Below are positions 1 through 5,211 of a stretch of 5,555 nucleotides of DNA, piece after piece. Within the stretch, counting starts at the first letter, position 1, and each line of letters starts with the position of its first letter. The position numbers and the translations under genes are program-made. The DNA lies in the NCBI GenBank assembly GCA_013911345.1, contig JACETJ010000107.1, positions 1-5,555 on the forward strand. Direction: 5' to 3'. The notes under the pieces were generated by a model that saw only the letters and a list, made by a program, of their open reading frames with translations, ran no database searches and was not told where the DNA came from. The DNA is from Congregibacter sp. GTDB taxonomy: Bacteria; Pseudomonadota; Gammaproteobacteria; Pseudomonadales; Halieaceae.

Positions 1-1995
1 GCAGACGAGGCCAGCTACTTCCCCCGACAGAGTTCAGCGTGCCGCGAGGTAGAGAGCTATGACATCGATACCATCATTGTCGAGCCGCCGGCCGAGATCG
101 AGGTCTTCAAAACCGCGACACCACGCTTTCTAAGGGGCACATCTGGCGAAGTCACCTTCGAGGTCGAGGTCTTTAACGAATCGGATCGTGACGACGAGCT
201 TGAGATCACCTCGCTAGTCGACGATCAATTCGGCAACATCGCCGGGCAAGGCAACTGTGCGACTGGCGCGAGGCTGGCCGCTGGCGCCCGCTACCGCTGC
301 GAGTTCCAGAAAATGCTCATCGGCGAAGTCGGTGACGTTCATGAGAATACGGTAACCGCAACGGTCGAGGACGATCTGGGCAAGTCCGCCTCAGATTCAG
401 ACAATGCACAGGTGCTGTTCATCGCTGAGACCGAGCCACCCCAGCCAGATATCAGGGTCATTAAGACCGCATCCCCCCACTCTCTCAATGAACCGGGTGG
501 TCCGGTGCTTTACCAGGTCGAAGTCTGGAACGACGGCGAAACTGATCTCGACCTGACGGCACTCCACGACAGTCAAACAGCTGGAGACGGTTCGCTTAAC
601 GAAGTAGGCAGCTGCTCCCTTCCCCAATTCATCGCCCAAGGCCTGTCTTACAGTTGTGAATACACCCTTGAGGTTTCTGGCCGTTACCCGGGCACCGCCA
701 GCAACACGGTCACGGCCACCGCAGAAGACGTGGAAGACGGCACGCAAGTCACAGACACCAGTACCGCCGTCGTCTCGTTCCGCGACACGCCGGTCGTGCT
801 CAGCATGGCTAAACTTCCAAGACCCGCCGTCATTCAGGCGAGAACCGATGTCGTCTACGAGCTCATCATTGAGAATCACTCTCCCGCGAAAACCATCACC
901 ATCAATTCACTGATCGACAACTACCACGGCGACCTCACCGGGCTCGGCCTGGACTGCGGCGACACACCGGTAACCAACCCCCTGTCCCTCACCCTGCCGG
1001 CAGACGGCTCCGCGATCGAGTGCACGTTCACCGGGACCGTCCCCGAGAATAACGAGGCTGAGCCGACAGAAGTCACCTACTATCCCGATACCGTCACGGC
1101 CTCGGGCACCGCTGACGATGGCGCTGCGGTCTCGGTGATTGCCACAGCAGAAGTGATCTTTATTCCCAGTAACTCAGGCATCACGCCCGAGCCTGTGATC
1201 GAAGTGACCAAAATTGCACGCCCTGACCGCGTACCCACCACCGGGGGCAACGTCGCCTTCACAGTGGAACTCATCAATGCCTCTGCTAATGAAGCTGTGT
1301 TGATTGAGGAATTGATTGACGATGTGCACGGCAACCTCAGCGGCAAGGGCACCTGCGGCACCGTCAGCTCAGCATCCCCGCTGGAGATCGCGGCAGGCTC
1401 GGTCTATCAGTGCACGTTTACTGAGACAATTTCTGGACCGACGGGCAGTATCGAGCGAGACACAATCACTGCTTACGGTGAAGGGAAAGACACCGGCGAG
1501 TCTGTGCTCGGGTTTGACGAAGCCGCCGTGATATTCACTGGCGTGCCACTAGACATCGCGGTATCCAAGACGGCCTCGCCAAAACTCGCCGATCCAGGCG
1601 CCTTGGTCACCTTCATCATCGATATCGAGAATAACAATAGCTTCAGTGTCGACGTCTTGGCGCTCACTGATTCGGTATTTGGCGACCTTAACGGCACCGG
1701 CTACTGCTCGACACCCCTAACCATCGCCGCGAGTGCATCAGCGCAATGCACCTTTGCAAAGGCGGTCTATCCCAATGTGCGACCCCGGCTGCACAACAAT
1801 GTTGTGACTGTGTCGGCGCAAGCATCGAACAACCAGCGCAGTGCCAGCTCAGCAGTCAGCGCAACCGACCAAGCGTGGGTAGGCTTCACCCGCGCACTGT
1901 CTGAACTGGCGCTCCCGGTCCCGGCCCTTCCCCACGGCTTGCTACTCGCACTCTGCGCGCTGGGGATAGGGTGGCTGGGGCGCCGACGCTTCTAA
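1..1995 (+). CDS. Repeat-rich exported/surface protein with exosortase-type C-terminal signal (5' end outside window)
   Basis: The frame is open from base 1, so the N-terminus, signal peptide and any earlier repeats lie upstream; the ATG at 313 is internal, inside the first complete repeat. The visible 664 residues hold five repeats with K-(T/I/L)-(A/P)-x-P-like openings, with the Lys at codons 37, 155, 271, 404 and 523. Each continues with a TFxVEVxN-like strand, a D-x-x-(F/H)-G-(D/N)-(L/I) turn and a late TVTA-like strand. This is the style of DUF11/DUF7507-type Ig-like repeats of bacterial surface proteins. The tail, codons 635-664, has a Pro-rich VPALP segment, a hydrophobic stretch (LLLALCALGIGWL) and a terminal RRRF. 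That is the tripartite plan of exosortase sorting signals and closest to IPTL-CTERM, although the usual Trp is absent. The likely role is structural or adhesive at the cell surface or in the matrix; no catalytic motif is seen. The strongly acidic composition fits an extracellular protein. Family and location are inferred from sequence style. Confidence 0.85.
   Translation, partial: ADEASYFPRQSSACREVESYDIDTIIVEPPAEIEVFKTATPRFLRGTSGEVTFEVEVFNESDRDDELEITSLVDDQFGNIAGQGNCATGARLAAGARYRCEFQKMLIGEVGDVHENTVTATVEDDLGKSASDSDNAQVLFIAETEPPQPDIRVIKTASPHSLNEPGGPVLYQVEVWNDGETDLDLTALHDSQTAGDGSLNEVGSCSLPQFIAQGLSYSCEYTLEVSGRYPGTASNTVTATAEDVEDGTQVTDTSTAVVSFRDTPVVLSMAKLPRPAVIQARTDVVYELIIENHSPAKTITINSLIDNYHGDLTGLGLDCGDTPVTNPLSLTLPADGSAIECTFTGTVPENNEAEPTEVTYYPDTVTASGTADDGAAVSVIATAEVIFIPSNSGITPEPVIEVTKIARPDRVPTTGGNVAFTVELINASANEAVLIEELIDDVHGNLSGKGTCGTVSSASPLEIAAGSVYQCTFTETISGPTGSIERDTITAYGEGKDTGESVLGFDEAAVIFTGVPLDIAVSKTASPKLADPGALVTFIIDIENNNSFSVDVLALTDSVFGDLNGTGYCSTPLTIAASASAQCTFAKAVYPNVRPRLHNNVVTVSAQASNNQRSASSAVSATDQAWVGFTRALSELALPVPALPHGLLLALCALGIGWLGRRRF
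97..1890 (+). repeat. Five tandem ~120-codon protein repeats, each with one Cys pair
   Basis: Successive repeats begin near codons 33, 151, 266, 400 and 519, and the spacing between their opening Lys residues is 118, 116, 133 and 119 codons. Each carries exactly two cysteines in its middle, at codons 86/100, 205/219, 319/341, 452/471 and 569/583. The second Cys is always followed by an acidic or Thr residue and an aromatic (CEF, CEY or CTF). The constant pairing suggests one disulphide per domain, as expected for folding outside the cytoplasm. The repeats are diverged at the DNA level, so this is an old domain array and not a recent tandem duplication. Confidence 0.75.
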
Positions 1996-2002
1996 AGCGT
2001 CG
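1984..2002 (+). terminator. Hairpin overlapping the stop codon of the surface-protein gene
   Basis: CGACGCTT (1984-1991) pairs perfectly with AAGCGTCG (1995-2002) around a CTA loop, giving an 8-bp stem. The TAA stop (1993-1995) sits at the loop. The stem is followed by CGTTGAGATTTC, which is only weakly T-rich, so it is an imperfect intrinsic terminator. It lies between two converging genes and could serve either strand, but neither side has a clean U-tract. Confidence 0.4.
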
Positions 2003-2013
2003 CGTTGAGATTT

Positions 2014-2334
2014 CTACCAGGTCACACCACCGGCCAGCGTGCCGGCAGCCAGAACCAGCCGGGACCACTCAACCGTTCCCCATATCCCACAGCGCGAGTA
2101 AGGGTCGCCATCTAGCCAAGCCTTCGCTTGCTCGAGGTCGCCGGTGCGGTACGCCAGCATGCTGCCAACGATTTTTTCTCCAGCCGGGTCTTTTAGCGGC
2201 CCCGCCATGGCAATGTGGTCCACGATCGCCTCGATGTGCGCTAAATGCCCTGCCATGTGCTCCTCCCGCAGACCATCCACGTCATCGCCATCACGGTCAG
2301 TGCATTTGACCAGCCAAAGATTCTCCCGGGCCAT
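2014..2334 (-). CDS. YciI-like (YCII-related domain) protein
   Basis: This 106-residue protein fits the YciI/DGPF alpha-beta barrel family, whose members are usually about 90-110 residues and fold like the ferredoxin-like Dabb and muconolactone isomerase proteins. Matching features are the EEHMAGHLAHIE helix with several His residues (26, 30, 33), the strand end and turn MAGPLKDPAGE (43-53) before a GSMLAY strand (57-62), and the helix LEQAKAWLDGDPYSRCGIW (67-85). The last is the hallmark 'AxxWLxxDPYxxAG(V/I)' segment. In studied homologues a conserved His/Asp pair lies in a pocket, but the reaction is unknown for most members. The ATG is supported by an AGGAG 6 bases upstream (plus positions 2341-2345). 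It lies downstream of, and in the same direction as, the Dabb gene with a 180-bp spacer, and the two may be cotranscribed. The final ~15 residues (VLAAGTLAGGVTW) extend beyond the usual domain end. Confidence 0.88.
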   Translation of the reverse strand: MARENLWLVKCTDRDGDDVDGLREEHMAGHLAHIEAIVDHIAMAGPLKDPAGEKIVGSMLAYRTGDLEQAKAWLDGDPYSRCGIWGTVEWSRLVLAAGTLAGGVTW

Positions 2335-2340
2335 GTCACT

Positions 2341-2345
2341 CTCCT
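2341..2345 (-). promoter_or_regulatory. Ribosome binding site of the YciI-like gene
   Basis: AGGAG on the minus strand, 6 bases before the ATG at 2334. It is the strongest Shine-Dalgarno match in this part of the window and fixes the start. Confidence 0.75.
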
Positions 2346-2366
2346 ATCTCGCTTGAATGTGCTTGA

Positions 2367-2381
2367 GCGCTCTTAGAGCGC
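2367..2381 (-). promoter_or_regulatory. Small hairpin upstream of the YciI-like gene
   Basis: On the minus strand GCGCTC and GAGCGC form a 6-bp stem around the triplet TAA. That triplet is exactly the stop codon of the small ORF at 2373-2468. No U-tract follows, so a simple terminator is unlikely. It sits about 20 bases before the ribosome binding site of the YciI-like gene and could be a structural element in the leader or a protein-binding inverted repeat. The function is a guess. Confidence 0.35.
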
Positions 2382-2468
2382 CCACACCCGCACCATAACC
2401 AGCTTTTCGGCCACGGGCCAGAGGCCTAGGCCCCATAGCAGCTCGCCTGAGGTGTCCAGGCCAAACAT
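2373..2468 (-). CDS. Possible 31-residue leader/small ORF between the Dabb and YciI-like genes
   Basis: A short ORF begins ATG TTT GGC CTG GAC and ends at TAA, encoding 31 residues rich in Trp and Leu (MFGLDTSGELLWGLGLWPVA, then about 11 more). A purine-rich GAAGGGG lies 8 bases upstream of the ATG, inside the right arm (minus-strand sense) of the hairpin at 2478-2506. The peptide resembles no family I recognise; the MFGLD opening recalls small symporter-associated proteins, but the rest does not. It may be a leader peptide, a remnant, or chance in GC-rich spacer DNA. Confidence 0.25.
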   Translation of the reverse strand: MFGLDTSGELLWGLGLWPVAEKLVMVRVWAL

Positions 2469-2477
2469 CGTCCCAGC

Positions 2478-2506
2478 CCCTTCTTATTTTCGGCAAATAG
2501 AAAGGG
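2478..2506 (-). promoter_or_regulatory. Long imperfect hairpin just after the Dabb gene
   Basis: Plus-strand CCCTTCTTATTT (2478-2489) and AAATAGAAAGGG (2495-2506) pair across a 5-base loop. This gives 12 positions with one C-A mismatch and one T-G wobble. It begins 8 bases beyond the Dabb stop on the minus strand, where a transcript end would be expected. The bases after the stem (GCTGGGACG) are not U-rich, so termination would be weak. In the minus-strand transcript its 3' arm contains the purine-rich sequence that would serve as ribosome binding site for the small ORF at 2373-2468. Confidence 0.45.
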
Positions 2507-2514
2507 AGCTCGTA

Positions 2515-2802
2515 CTAATGTTCGTAATCGAGCGCAAGCACCCCGCAGTGCTCGCGCAATACCGCCCCGACCACCTGATGGTCGGGGTGTGACAAGTAGC
2601 CGGGCAAGTCATCCGCCGAATCAAGCGTGACCAACAAGGCGTGGGTAGCGCCGTTGGCGCGATCCGTTACGTTACGACCCGCTGATATCGCCCGTACGCC
2701 GGGTATGTGATCCAGCGCTCTAACCGACGAGAGAATCGTGTCAATTTGCTCAAGTGAGACGCCCGCTTTGGGGGTCAACCAGACCATGTGTTCCAGCGCC
2801 AT
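2515..2802 (-). CDS. Dabb-family (stress-responsive A/B barrel) protein
   Basis: A 95-residue protein matching the Dabb fold, a dimeric ferredoxin-like alpha/beta barrel. It opens with MALEHMVWLTPKAGVS, the typical 'hhHhVhhxxKxGVs' first strand. A helix leading to IPGVRAISAGRN (33-44) follows, then the strand HALLVTLDS (54-62) and the YLSHPDHQVV segment (69-78) that is the family hallmark. It ends with a final strand around LALDYEH. Family members include stress proteins and small cyclases or decarboxylase-like enzymes of polyketide and terpenoid pathways, so the substrate cannot be deduced. The ATG at 2802 is chosen because GAGGA (plus 2807-2811) lies 4 bases upstream and homology begins there. 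A GTG at 2841 would add 13 residues (SSGSSRDQ-type, low complexity) without a ribosome binding site. It is transcribed divergently from the ferredoxin gene and lies upstream of the YciI-like gene, another ferredoxin-like barrel. Confidence 0.88.
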   Translation of the reverse strand: MALEHMVWLTPKAGVSLEQIDTILSSVRALDHIPGVRAISAGRNVTDRANGATHALLVTLDSADDLPGYLSHPDHQVVGAVLREHCGVLALDYEH

Positions 2803-3069
2803 ACATTCCTCGAATTGGTCTCGGCTGCTACCAGACGACACCTTAAACCGCTTTTACTTCACTCGCCAGACAGTGATGCCATTGTCTAGCTAGTTGAGCC
2901 CGCCCCGCCTTTTCCGCTCGTCCCACAGCTCCGGTAAGATGCGGACTCCAGCGGAGCAAGATACACCTAGACTTGTCCGGCGTGGCTCACCTGTGCCTCG
3001 CTAACTAACCACCGAACCGAAACTTGAACCTGTAACATCCAGATCAACCGCAAAGAGGAGCTTGCCAAA
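2803..3069. promoter_or_regulatory. Divergent intergenic region between the Dabb and ferredoxin genes
   Basis: These 267 bases must hold the promoters of both the leftward Dabb gene and the rightward ferredoxin gene. No convincing -35/-10 pair for the housekeeping sigma factor was found on either strand; TAAGAT at 2935-2940 is a possible rightward -10 but lacks a matching -35. The region includes an interrupted inverted repeat AGACA-N10-TGTCT (2868-2887) and an 8-bp palindrome CTAGCTAG (2886-2893), possible regulator contacts. The ferredoxin ribosome binding site AGGAG is at 3056-3060. No protein or RNA gene is seen. Confidence 0.5.
3056..3060 (+). promoter_or_regulatory. Ribosome binding site of the ferredoxin gene
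   Basis: AGGAG within AAAGAGGAG, 9 bases before the ATG at 3070. It is a good Shine-Dalgarno match and the only strong one for this start. Confidence 0.7.
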
Positions 3070-3399
3070 ATGACCGACGCGATCAGTTTTGCTGTCACAA
3101 CCCGTGAAGGACAGCAAAAGACCGTCACCCAAGGTGCCGGGCACCAAACATTGATGCAGGTGCTTTACGAGGAAGATATTGGCGTGGAGGCGATATGTGG
3201 GGGCTGCACATCGTGCGCGACCTGCCACGTGTATATCGACCCATCCTGGATGAGCAAGCTACCAGAGAGAGACCAAGCGGAGCTCATGCTGATCCAATAC
3301 GCTGAGCATTACGACCCCGAGCGTTCTCGGTTGAGCTGCCAGATACAACTTGATGCAGATCTGGATGGCATGCCGCTAGAAATCGCTCCGGAAGAATAA
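3070..3399 (+). CDS. [2Fe-2S] ferredoxin, adrenodoxin/putidaredoxin type
   Basis: A 109-residue electron carrier. The cluster ligands are Cys43, Cys49, Cys52 and Cys90, in the pattern C-x5-C-x2-C-x37-C. They sit in the sequences ICGGCTSCATCHVYID and SRLSCQI, which are characteristic of the vertebrate-type ferredoxins that serve P450s and ring-hydroxylating enzymes. An additional Cys46 lies inside the cluster loop. Many relatives also carry a non-ligand Cys in this loop, usually one residue later (CGGAC). The N-terminal beta-grasp half and an acidic helix region (ERDQAELMLIQYAEHYDPE, 66-84), the usual partner-docking surface, are present, so the protein is full length. AGGAG (3056-3060) lies 9 bases before the ATG. 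The ThuA-like gene follows after 34 bp, probably in the same transcript. No ferredoxin reductase or oxygenase is in the window, so its redox partners must be encoded elsewhere. Confidence 0.93.
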   Translation: MTDAISFAVTTREGQQKTVTQGAGHQTLMQVLYEEDIGVEAICGGCTSCATCHVYIDPSWMSKLPERDQAELMLIQYAEHYDPERSRLSCQIQLDADLDGMPLEIAPEE

Positions 3400-3433
3400 G
3401 CAATAACAACAGCAAGCCTGGCGCAGCAATACC

Positions 3434-4237
3434 ATGGGCATCATCGATTATCACAGTCCGCTTAATGTTCTGGTCTCGGTAAAGGGCCATCCTTTTGAGC
3501 GGGACGCATTCGCTGCGGTGTTTGAATCCTTCGAGGGCATTCGGCACACCATTGTCGAACAGCCGGCCAGCCAGCACTTCATGAACCCTAAAGCTGCCGA
3601 ACCCTGGGACGCACTGGTTTTTTACGACATGCCCGGCATCGACTTCAGCACCCAGCCTCCGGAGCTAGTACCGCCCTCGGATGAGCTCAAGAAAGGATTC
3701 ATGGACTTGCTCGCATCGGGCAAGGGCATGGTGTTCTTACATCACGCCATCGCGGGCTGGCCGCTTTGGCCGGAATACGGAGAAGTGATTGGTGGACGAT
3801 TTTTTTACCTCCCCTCGCACTGCCACGGCGATGCAGTCCTCGATTCGGGATACCGGCATGATGTGAGCCACGAAGTTAGCATCGTGGATACGACACACCC
3901 CATCGCCGCTGGCGTCGATCAGACTTTTTCACTCACCGATGAGCTCTATCTCTACGAGGTGTTTGAGGATGACGTCGAACCGTTGCTCACCAGCGGCCAC
4001 ACGTTCGACAGAGAACACTTTTTCTCAGCTCATCATGCAGTAACGGGCAAAATGTTTTGCAATGACGACTGGCCCCACCCGGATGGCAGTGCCTTGATCG
4101 GCTGGACTAAAAATCGGGGCAACAGCCGTATCGCCTATTTGCAACCGGGTGATGGCCCGGAAACCTATGCATCCGAGCAGTACCGCCAGCTACTGGAAAA
4201 CGCGATCCGCTGGGCCGCGGGCTGCGATCCTGAATAA
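3434..4237 (+). CDS. ThuA-like domain protein (class I glutamine amidotransferase-like fold)
   Basis: This 267-residue protein matches the ThuA family across its length. It has an early strand and turn LNVLVSVKGHPFERDAF (10-26), the D-x-x-VFYDMPG strand end (59-68), and GKGMVFLHHAIAGWPLWPEY (96-115) leading to IGGRFFYLP (119-127), the clearest hallmark. THPIAAGV (154-161), a DELYLYE segment (169-175) and a C-terminal RIAYLQPGDGPETY followed by LLENAIRWAAG (253-263) complete it. ThuA was named for trehalose utilisation in rhizobia and the fold resembles glutamine amidotransferases. The nucleophile elbow has His103-His104 in place of the amidotransferase Cys, as in other ThuA proteins, so glutaminase activity is not expected. 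Many members act on sugars or lie beside dehydrogenases; the substrate here is unknown. The ATG has no strong ribosome binding site and sits 34 bp after the ferredoxin stop, consistent with cotranscription. It ends 4 bp before the convergent lipoprotein gene. Confidence 0.9.
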   Translation: MGIIDYHSPLNVLVSVKGHPFERDAFAAVFESFEGIRHTIVEQPASQHFMNPKAAEPWDALVFYDMPGIDFSTQPPELVPPSDELKKGFMDLLASGKGMVFLHHAIAGWPLWPEYGEVIGGRFFYLPSHCHGDAVLDSGYRHDVSHEVSIVDTTHPIAAGVDQTFSLTDELYLYEVFEDDVEPLLTSGHTFDREHFFSAHHAVTGKMFCNDDWPHPDGSALIGWTKNRGNSRIAYLQPGDGPETYASEQYRQLLENAIRWAAGCDPE

Positions 4238-4241
4238 CCCC

Positions 4242-4442
4242 TCACCGACTAAGCCGGTCAATATCTTCACAGCTGTCGATGCAATGCCCGAAGGCGGTCT
4301 CACAGGTCTCTTCGCTGGCCGTGCAGTTTTGCATATTCATGCTGCACTCCTGCTTACACTGTGCACCCTCTATGGTCTCAGGCTCAAACGTACCGCACGC
4401 TGTGATGAGCAACATGCTCATCAAGGTTACTGCCCTGCGCAA
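4242..4442 (-). CDS. Small Cys-rich lipoprotein with symmetric cysteine spacing
   Basis: Starting at the TTG at 4442 gives 66 residues: a 15-residue lipoprotein signal peptide (MRRAVTLMSMLLITA) and then the lipidated Cys of the lipobox LITA-C. A purine-rich GGAAGGGAAG lies 11 bases before the TTG. An upstream in-frame ATG at 4505 gives 87 residues, only 4 bp after the cupin stop, but with an overlong N-terminus (about 36 residues before the lipobox). The ATG at 4421 leaves a signal lacking positive charge. The mature part carries six more Cys spaced C-x3-C-x6-C-x6-C-x6-C-x3-C in an acidic, helix-prone background, ending DIDRLSR. It would be anchored in the inner or outer membrane, with the Cys region in the periplasm as a disulphide-braced helical hairpin. 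I know no named family for it. It follows the cupin gene in the same direction and is convergent with the ThuA-like gene. Confidence 0.7.
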   Translation of the reverse strand: MRRAVTLMSMLLITACGTFEPETIEGAQCKQECSMNMQNCTASEETCETAFGHCIDSCEDIDRLSR

Positions 4443-4509
4443 AAGAGACAGGGCTTCCCTTCCACAATTGGCAATACCCCACCTCAACGTTCGGCGCACA
4501 AACATCGTC

Positions 4510-4845
4510 TCATTGCACCACTGGCAGCGGCTTGTTGACGGGCTGCGTCAGTGATTCGAGCGGCACAGAAAAACCAATGATCGCGCTGTACCCTGGGGTC
4601 TGCTCACGGTGCACCACTCCCGCTGTGGCGACAATTTTTGCGCCCCTTTGGCAGGTCACCGACTCACCCTCTCCTTCTACCGATACAGTGAGCTCTCCGC
4701 CCGTCACGTACAACACCGAATCAAAGTCATGCCAGTGCAGGTCGTTTTCCTCAGCCGGAAAATCAAAGGCCATGGCGTGATAACCCATAGCTTCGATTTC
4801 TGCATAAGCCTGTGCCTCATCTTCGAAAGATAAAATCTCATTCAT
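4510..4845 (-). CDS. Single-domain cupin protein
   Basis: A 111-residue protein with one small beta-barrel (cupin_2-like). Motif 1 is NDLHWHDFDSVLYVTGGELTV (from residue 34), giving metal-ligand candidates His37 and His39. The Glu usual four residues after the second His is replaced by Ser43, with Asp42 next to it. Motif 2 is GAKIVATAGVVH (68-79), giving His79, with the usual Pro replaced by Thr74. A metal site of three His with or without Asp is therefore plausible. Family roles range from dioxygenase and isomerase to sugar or effector binding, so the activity cannot be assigned. The N-terminal ~30 residues form an acidic helix (FEDEAQAYAEIEAMGY). The start is supported by AGGA 8 bases upstream on the minus strand. 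The protein ends PLPVVQ and the small lipoprotein gene follows, so the two probably form an operon. Confidence 0.87.
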   Translation of the reverse strand: MNEILSFEDEAQAYAEIEAMGYHAMAFDFPAEENDLHWHDFDSVLYVTGGELTVSVEGEGESVTCQRGAKIVATAGVVHREQTPGYSAIIGFSVPLESLTQPVNKPLPVVQ

Positions 4846-5091
4846 GGCGCTTTCCTGATCAGTCTGACGAATCCCACTTTATCGATATCTGAAGCACTTG
4901 CACACCGCCAAGCAAGGACTCGCAGAAGGTCTTGTCGGCCTGAAGAAGCACAGGACACGGCATATCAGGCTTCCCTTCACTGAAACTGCATTGCGACTTG
5001 CCACGGAGATCTCCGTGACGGAGAAAGTAGGTCAGGATGAGGCGCTAGGGTTGCTTGCCTTTGCAGCCCAAGGGATTCTGCAATTCGAGGC
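4846..5091. other. Intergenic region upstream of the cupin gene, with a 16-bp palindrome
   Basis: These 246 bases lie between the end of the symporter small-protein gene and the start of the cupin gene, both leftward. They should hold the cupin promoter and any terminator for the symporter operon. No convincing -35/-10 pair or U-tract terminator was found. A plus-strand frame is open from 4868 to 5095 (TTG at 4898), but it has mixed codon choice, no recognisable domain and no clear ribosome binding site. I do not call it a gene, though a decayed gene cannot be excluded. The notable element is the palindrome at 5002-5017. Confidence 0.45.
5002..5017. promoter_or_regulatory. Perfect 16-bp palindrome, possible operator
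   Basis: CACGGAGATCTCCGTG reads identically on both strands over all 16 bases. It is followed at once by a further ACGGAG (5018-5023), repeating the half-site in direct orientation. As RNA it would form only a 6-bp stem with a GATC loop and has no U-tract, so an operator for a dimeric regulator of the cupin gene is more likely than a terminator. It lies about 155 bp upstream of the cupin ATG. Regulation is inferred only from symmetry. Confidence 0.35.
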
Positions 5092-5211
5092 TTAGATCTC
5101 GTCGTTATCGCTTGGATCCCGATAATCTTTTCTCACCCGGCGTGCAATCCACACCCCGGACAGCATCAAAACCAAGCCGTAGGCAATCGCCAAAATCAAT
5201 TCACCGGTCAT
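5092..5211 (-). CDS. 39-residue single-TM protein overlapping the symporter gene
   Basis: The ATG (5211-5209) overlaps the TGA of the upstream membrane-protein gene (5210-5208) in an ATGA arrangement, typical of translational coupling. The protein has one membrane segment, roughly LILAIAYGLVLMLSGVWIA (5-23), then a basic stretch RRVRKDYR (24-31) and an acidic tail ending SDNDEI. The positive-inside rule places the C-terminus in the cytoplasm. Very small membrane proteins encoded beside sodium:solute symporters are known in bacteria, and this is most simply such an accessory subunit; sequence identity to a known family is not claimed. No strong independent ribosome binding site is seen, as expected if it is coupled. 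Its size means routine annotation may omit it. Confidence 0.65.
   Translation of the reverse strand: MTGELILAIAYGLVLMLSGVWIARRVRKDYRDPSDNDEI

Noticed and set aside
397..879. 160-codon open frame on the minus strand inside the surface-protein gene
   Set aside because: It is antisense to well-supported repeats with conserved motifs, has no recognisable domain and reflects codon-position bias of the real gene.
1971..2356. Plus-strand open frames across the YciI-like gene
   Set aside because: The minus-strand protein has clear family motifs and a ribosome binding site; the plus frames are low-complexity Pro/Ser/Arg-rich shadows.
2423..2432. 10-bp palindrome GGCCTAGGCC
   Set aside because: It is short and expected by chance in GC-rich DNA; it lies inside the possible small ORF with no other supporting signal.
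2839..2841. GTG as an upstream start of the Dabb gene
   Set aside because: No ribosome binding site precedes it and the extra 13 residues are not part of the Dabb fold, whereas the ATG at 2802 has GAGGA 4 bases upstream.
4248..4260. Inverted repeat-like GACTAAGCCGGTC near the convergent stops as a terminator
   Set aside because: The stem is about 5 bp with a mismatch or wobble and has no T-run on either side.
4149..4554. Plus-strand open frames over the end of the ThuA-like gene and the lipoprotein
   Set aside because: They overlap the ThuA-like C-terminus or lie antisense to the lipobox-containing ORF, and show no domain or ribosome binding site.
4868..5095. Plus-strand open frame (TTG at 4898, up to 75 codons) ending near the symporter small-protein gene
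   Set aside because: There is no ATG/GTG start at a ribosome binding site, no recognisable family and mixed codon choice. It is kept only as a possible gene remnant.
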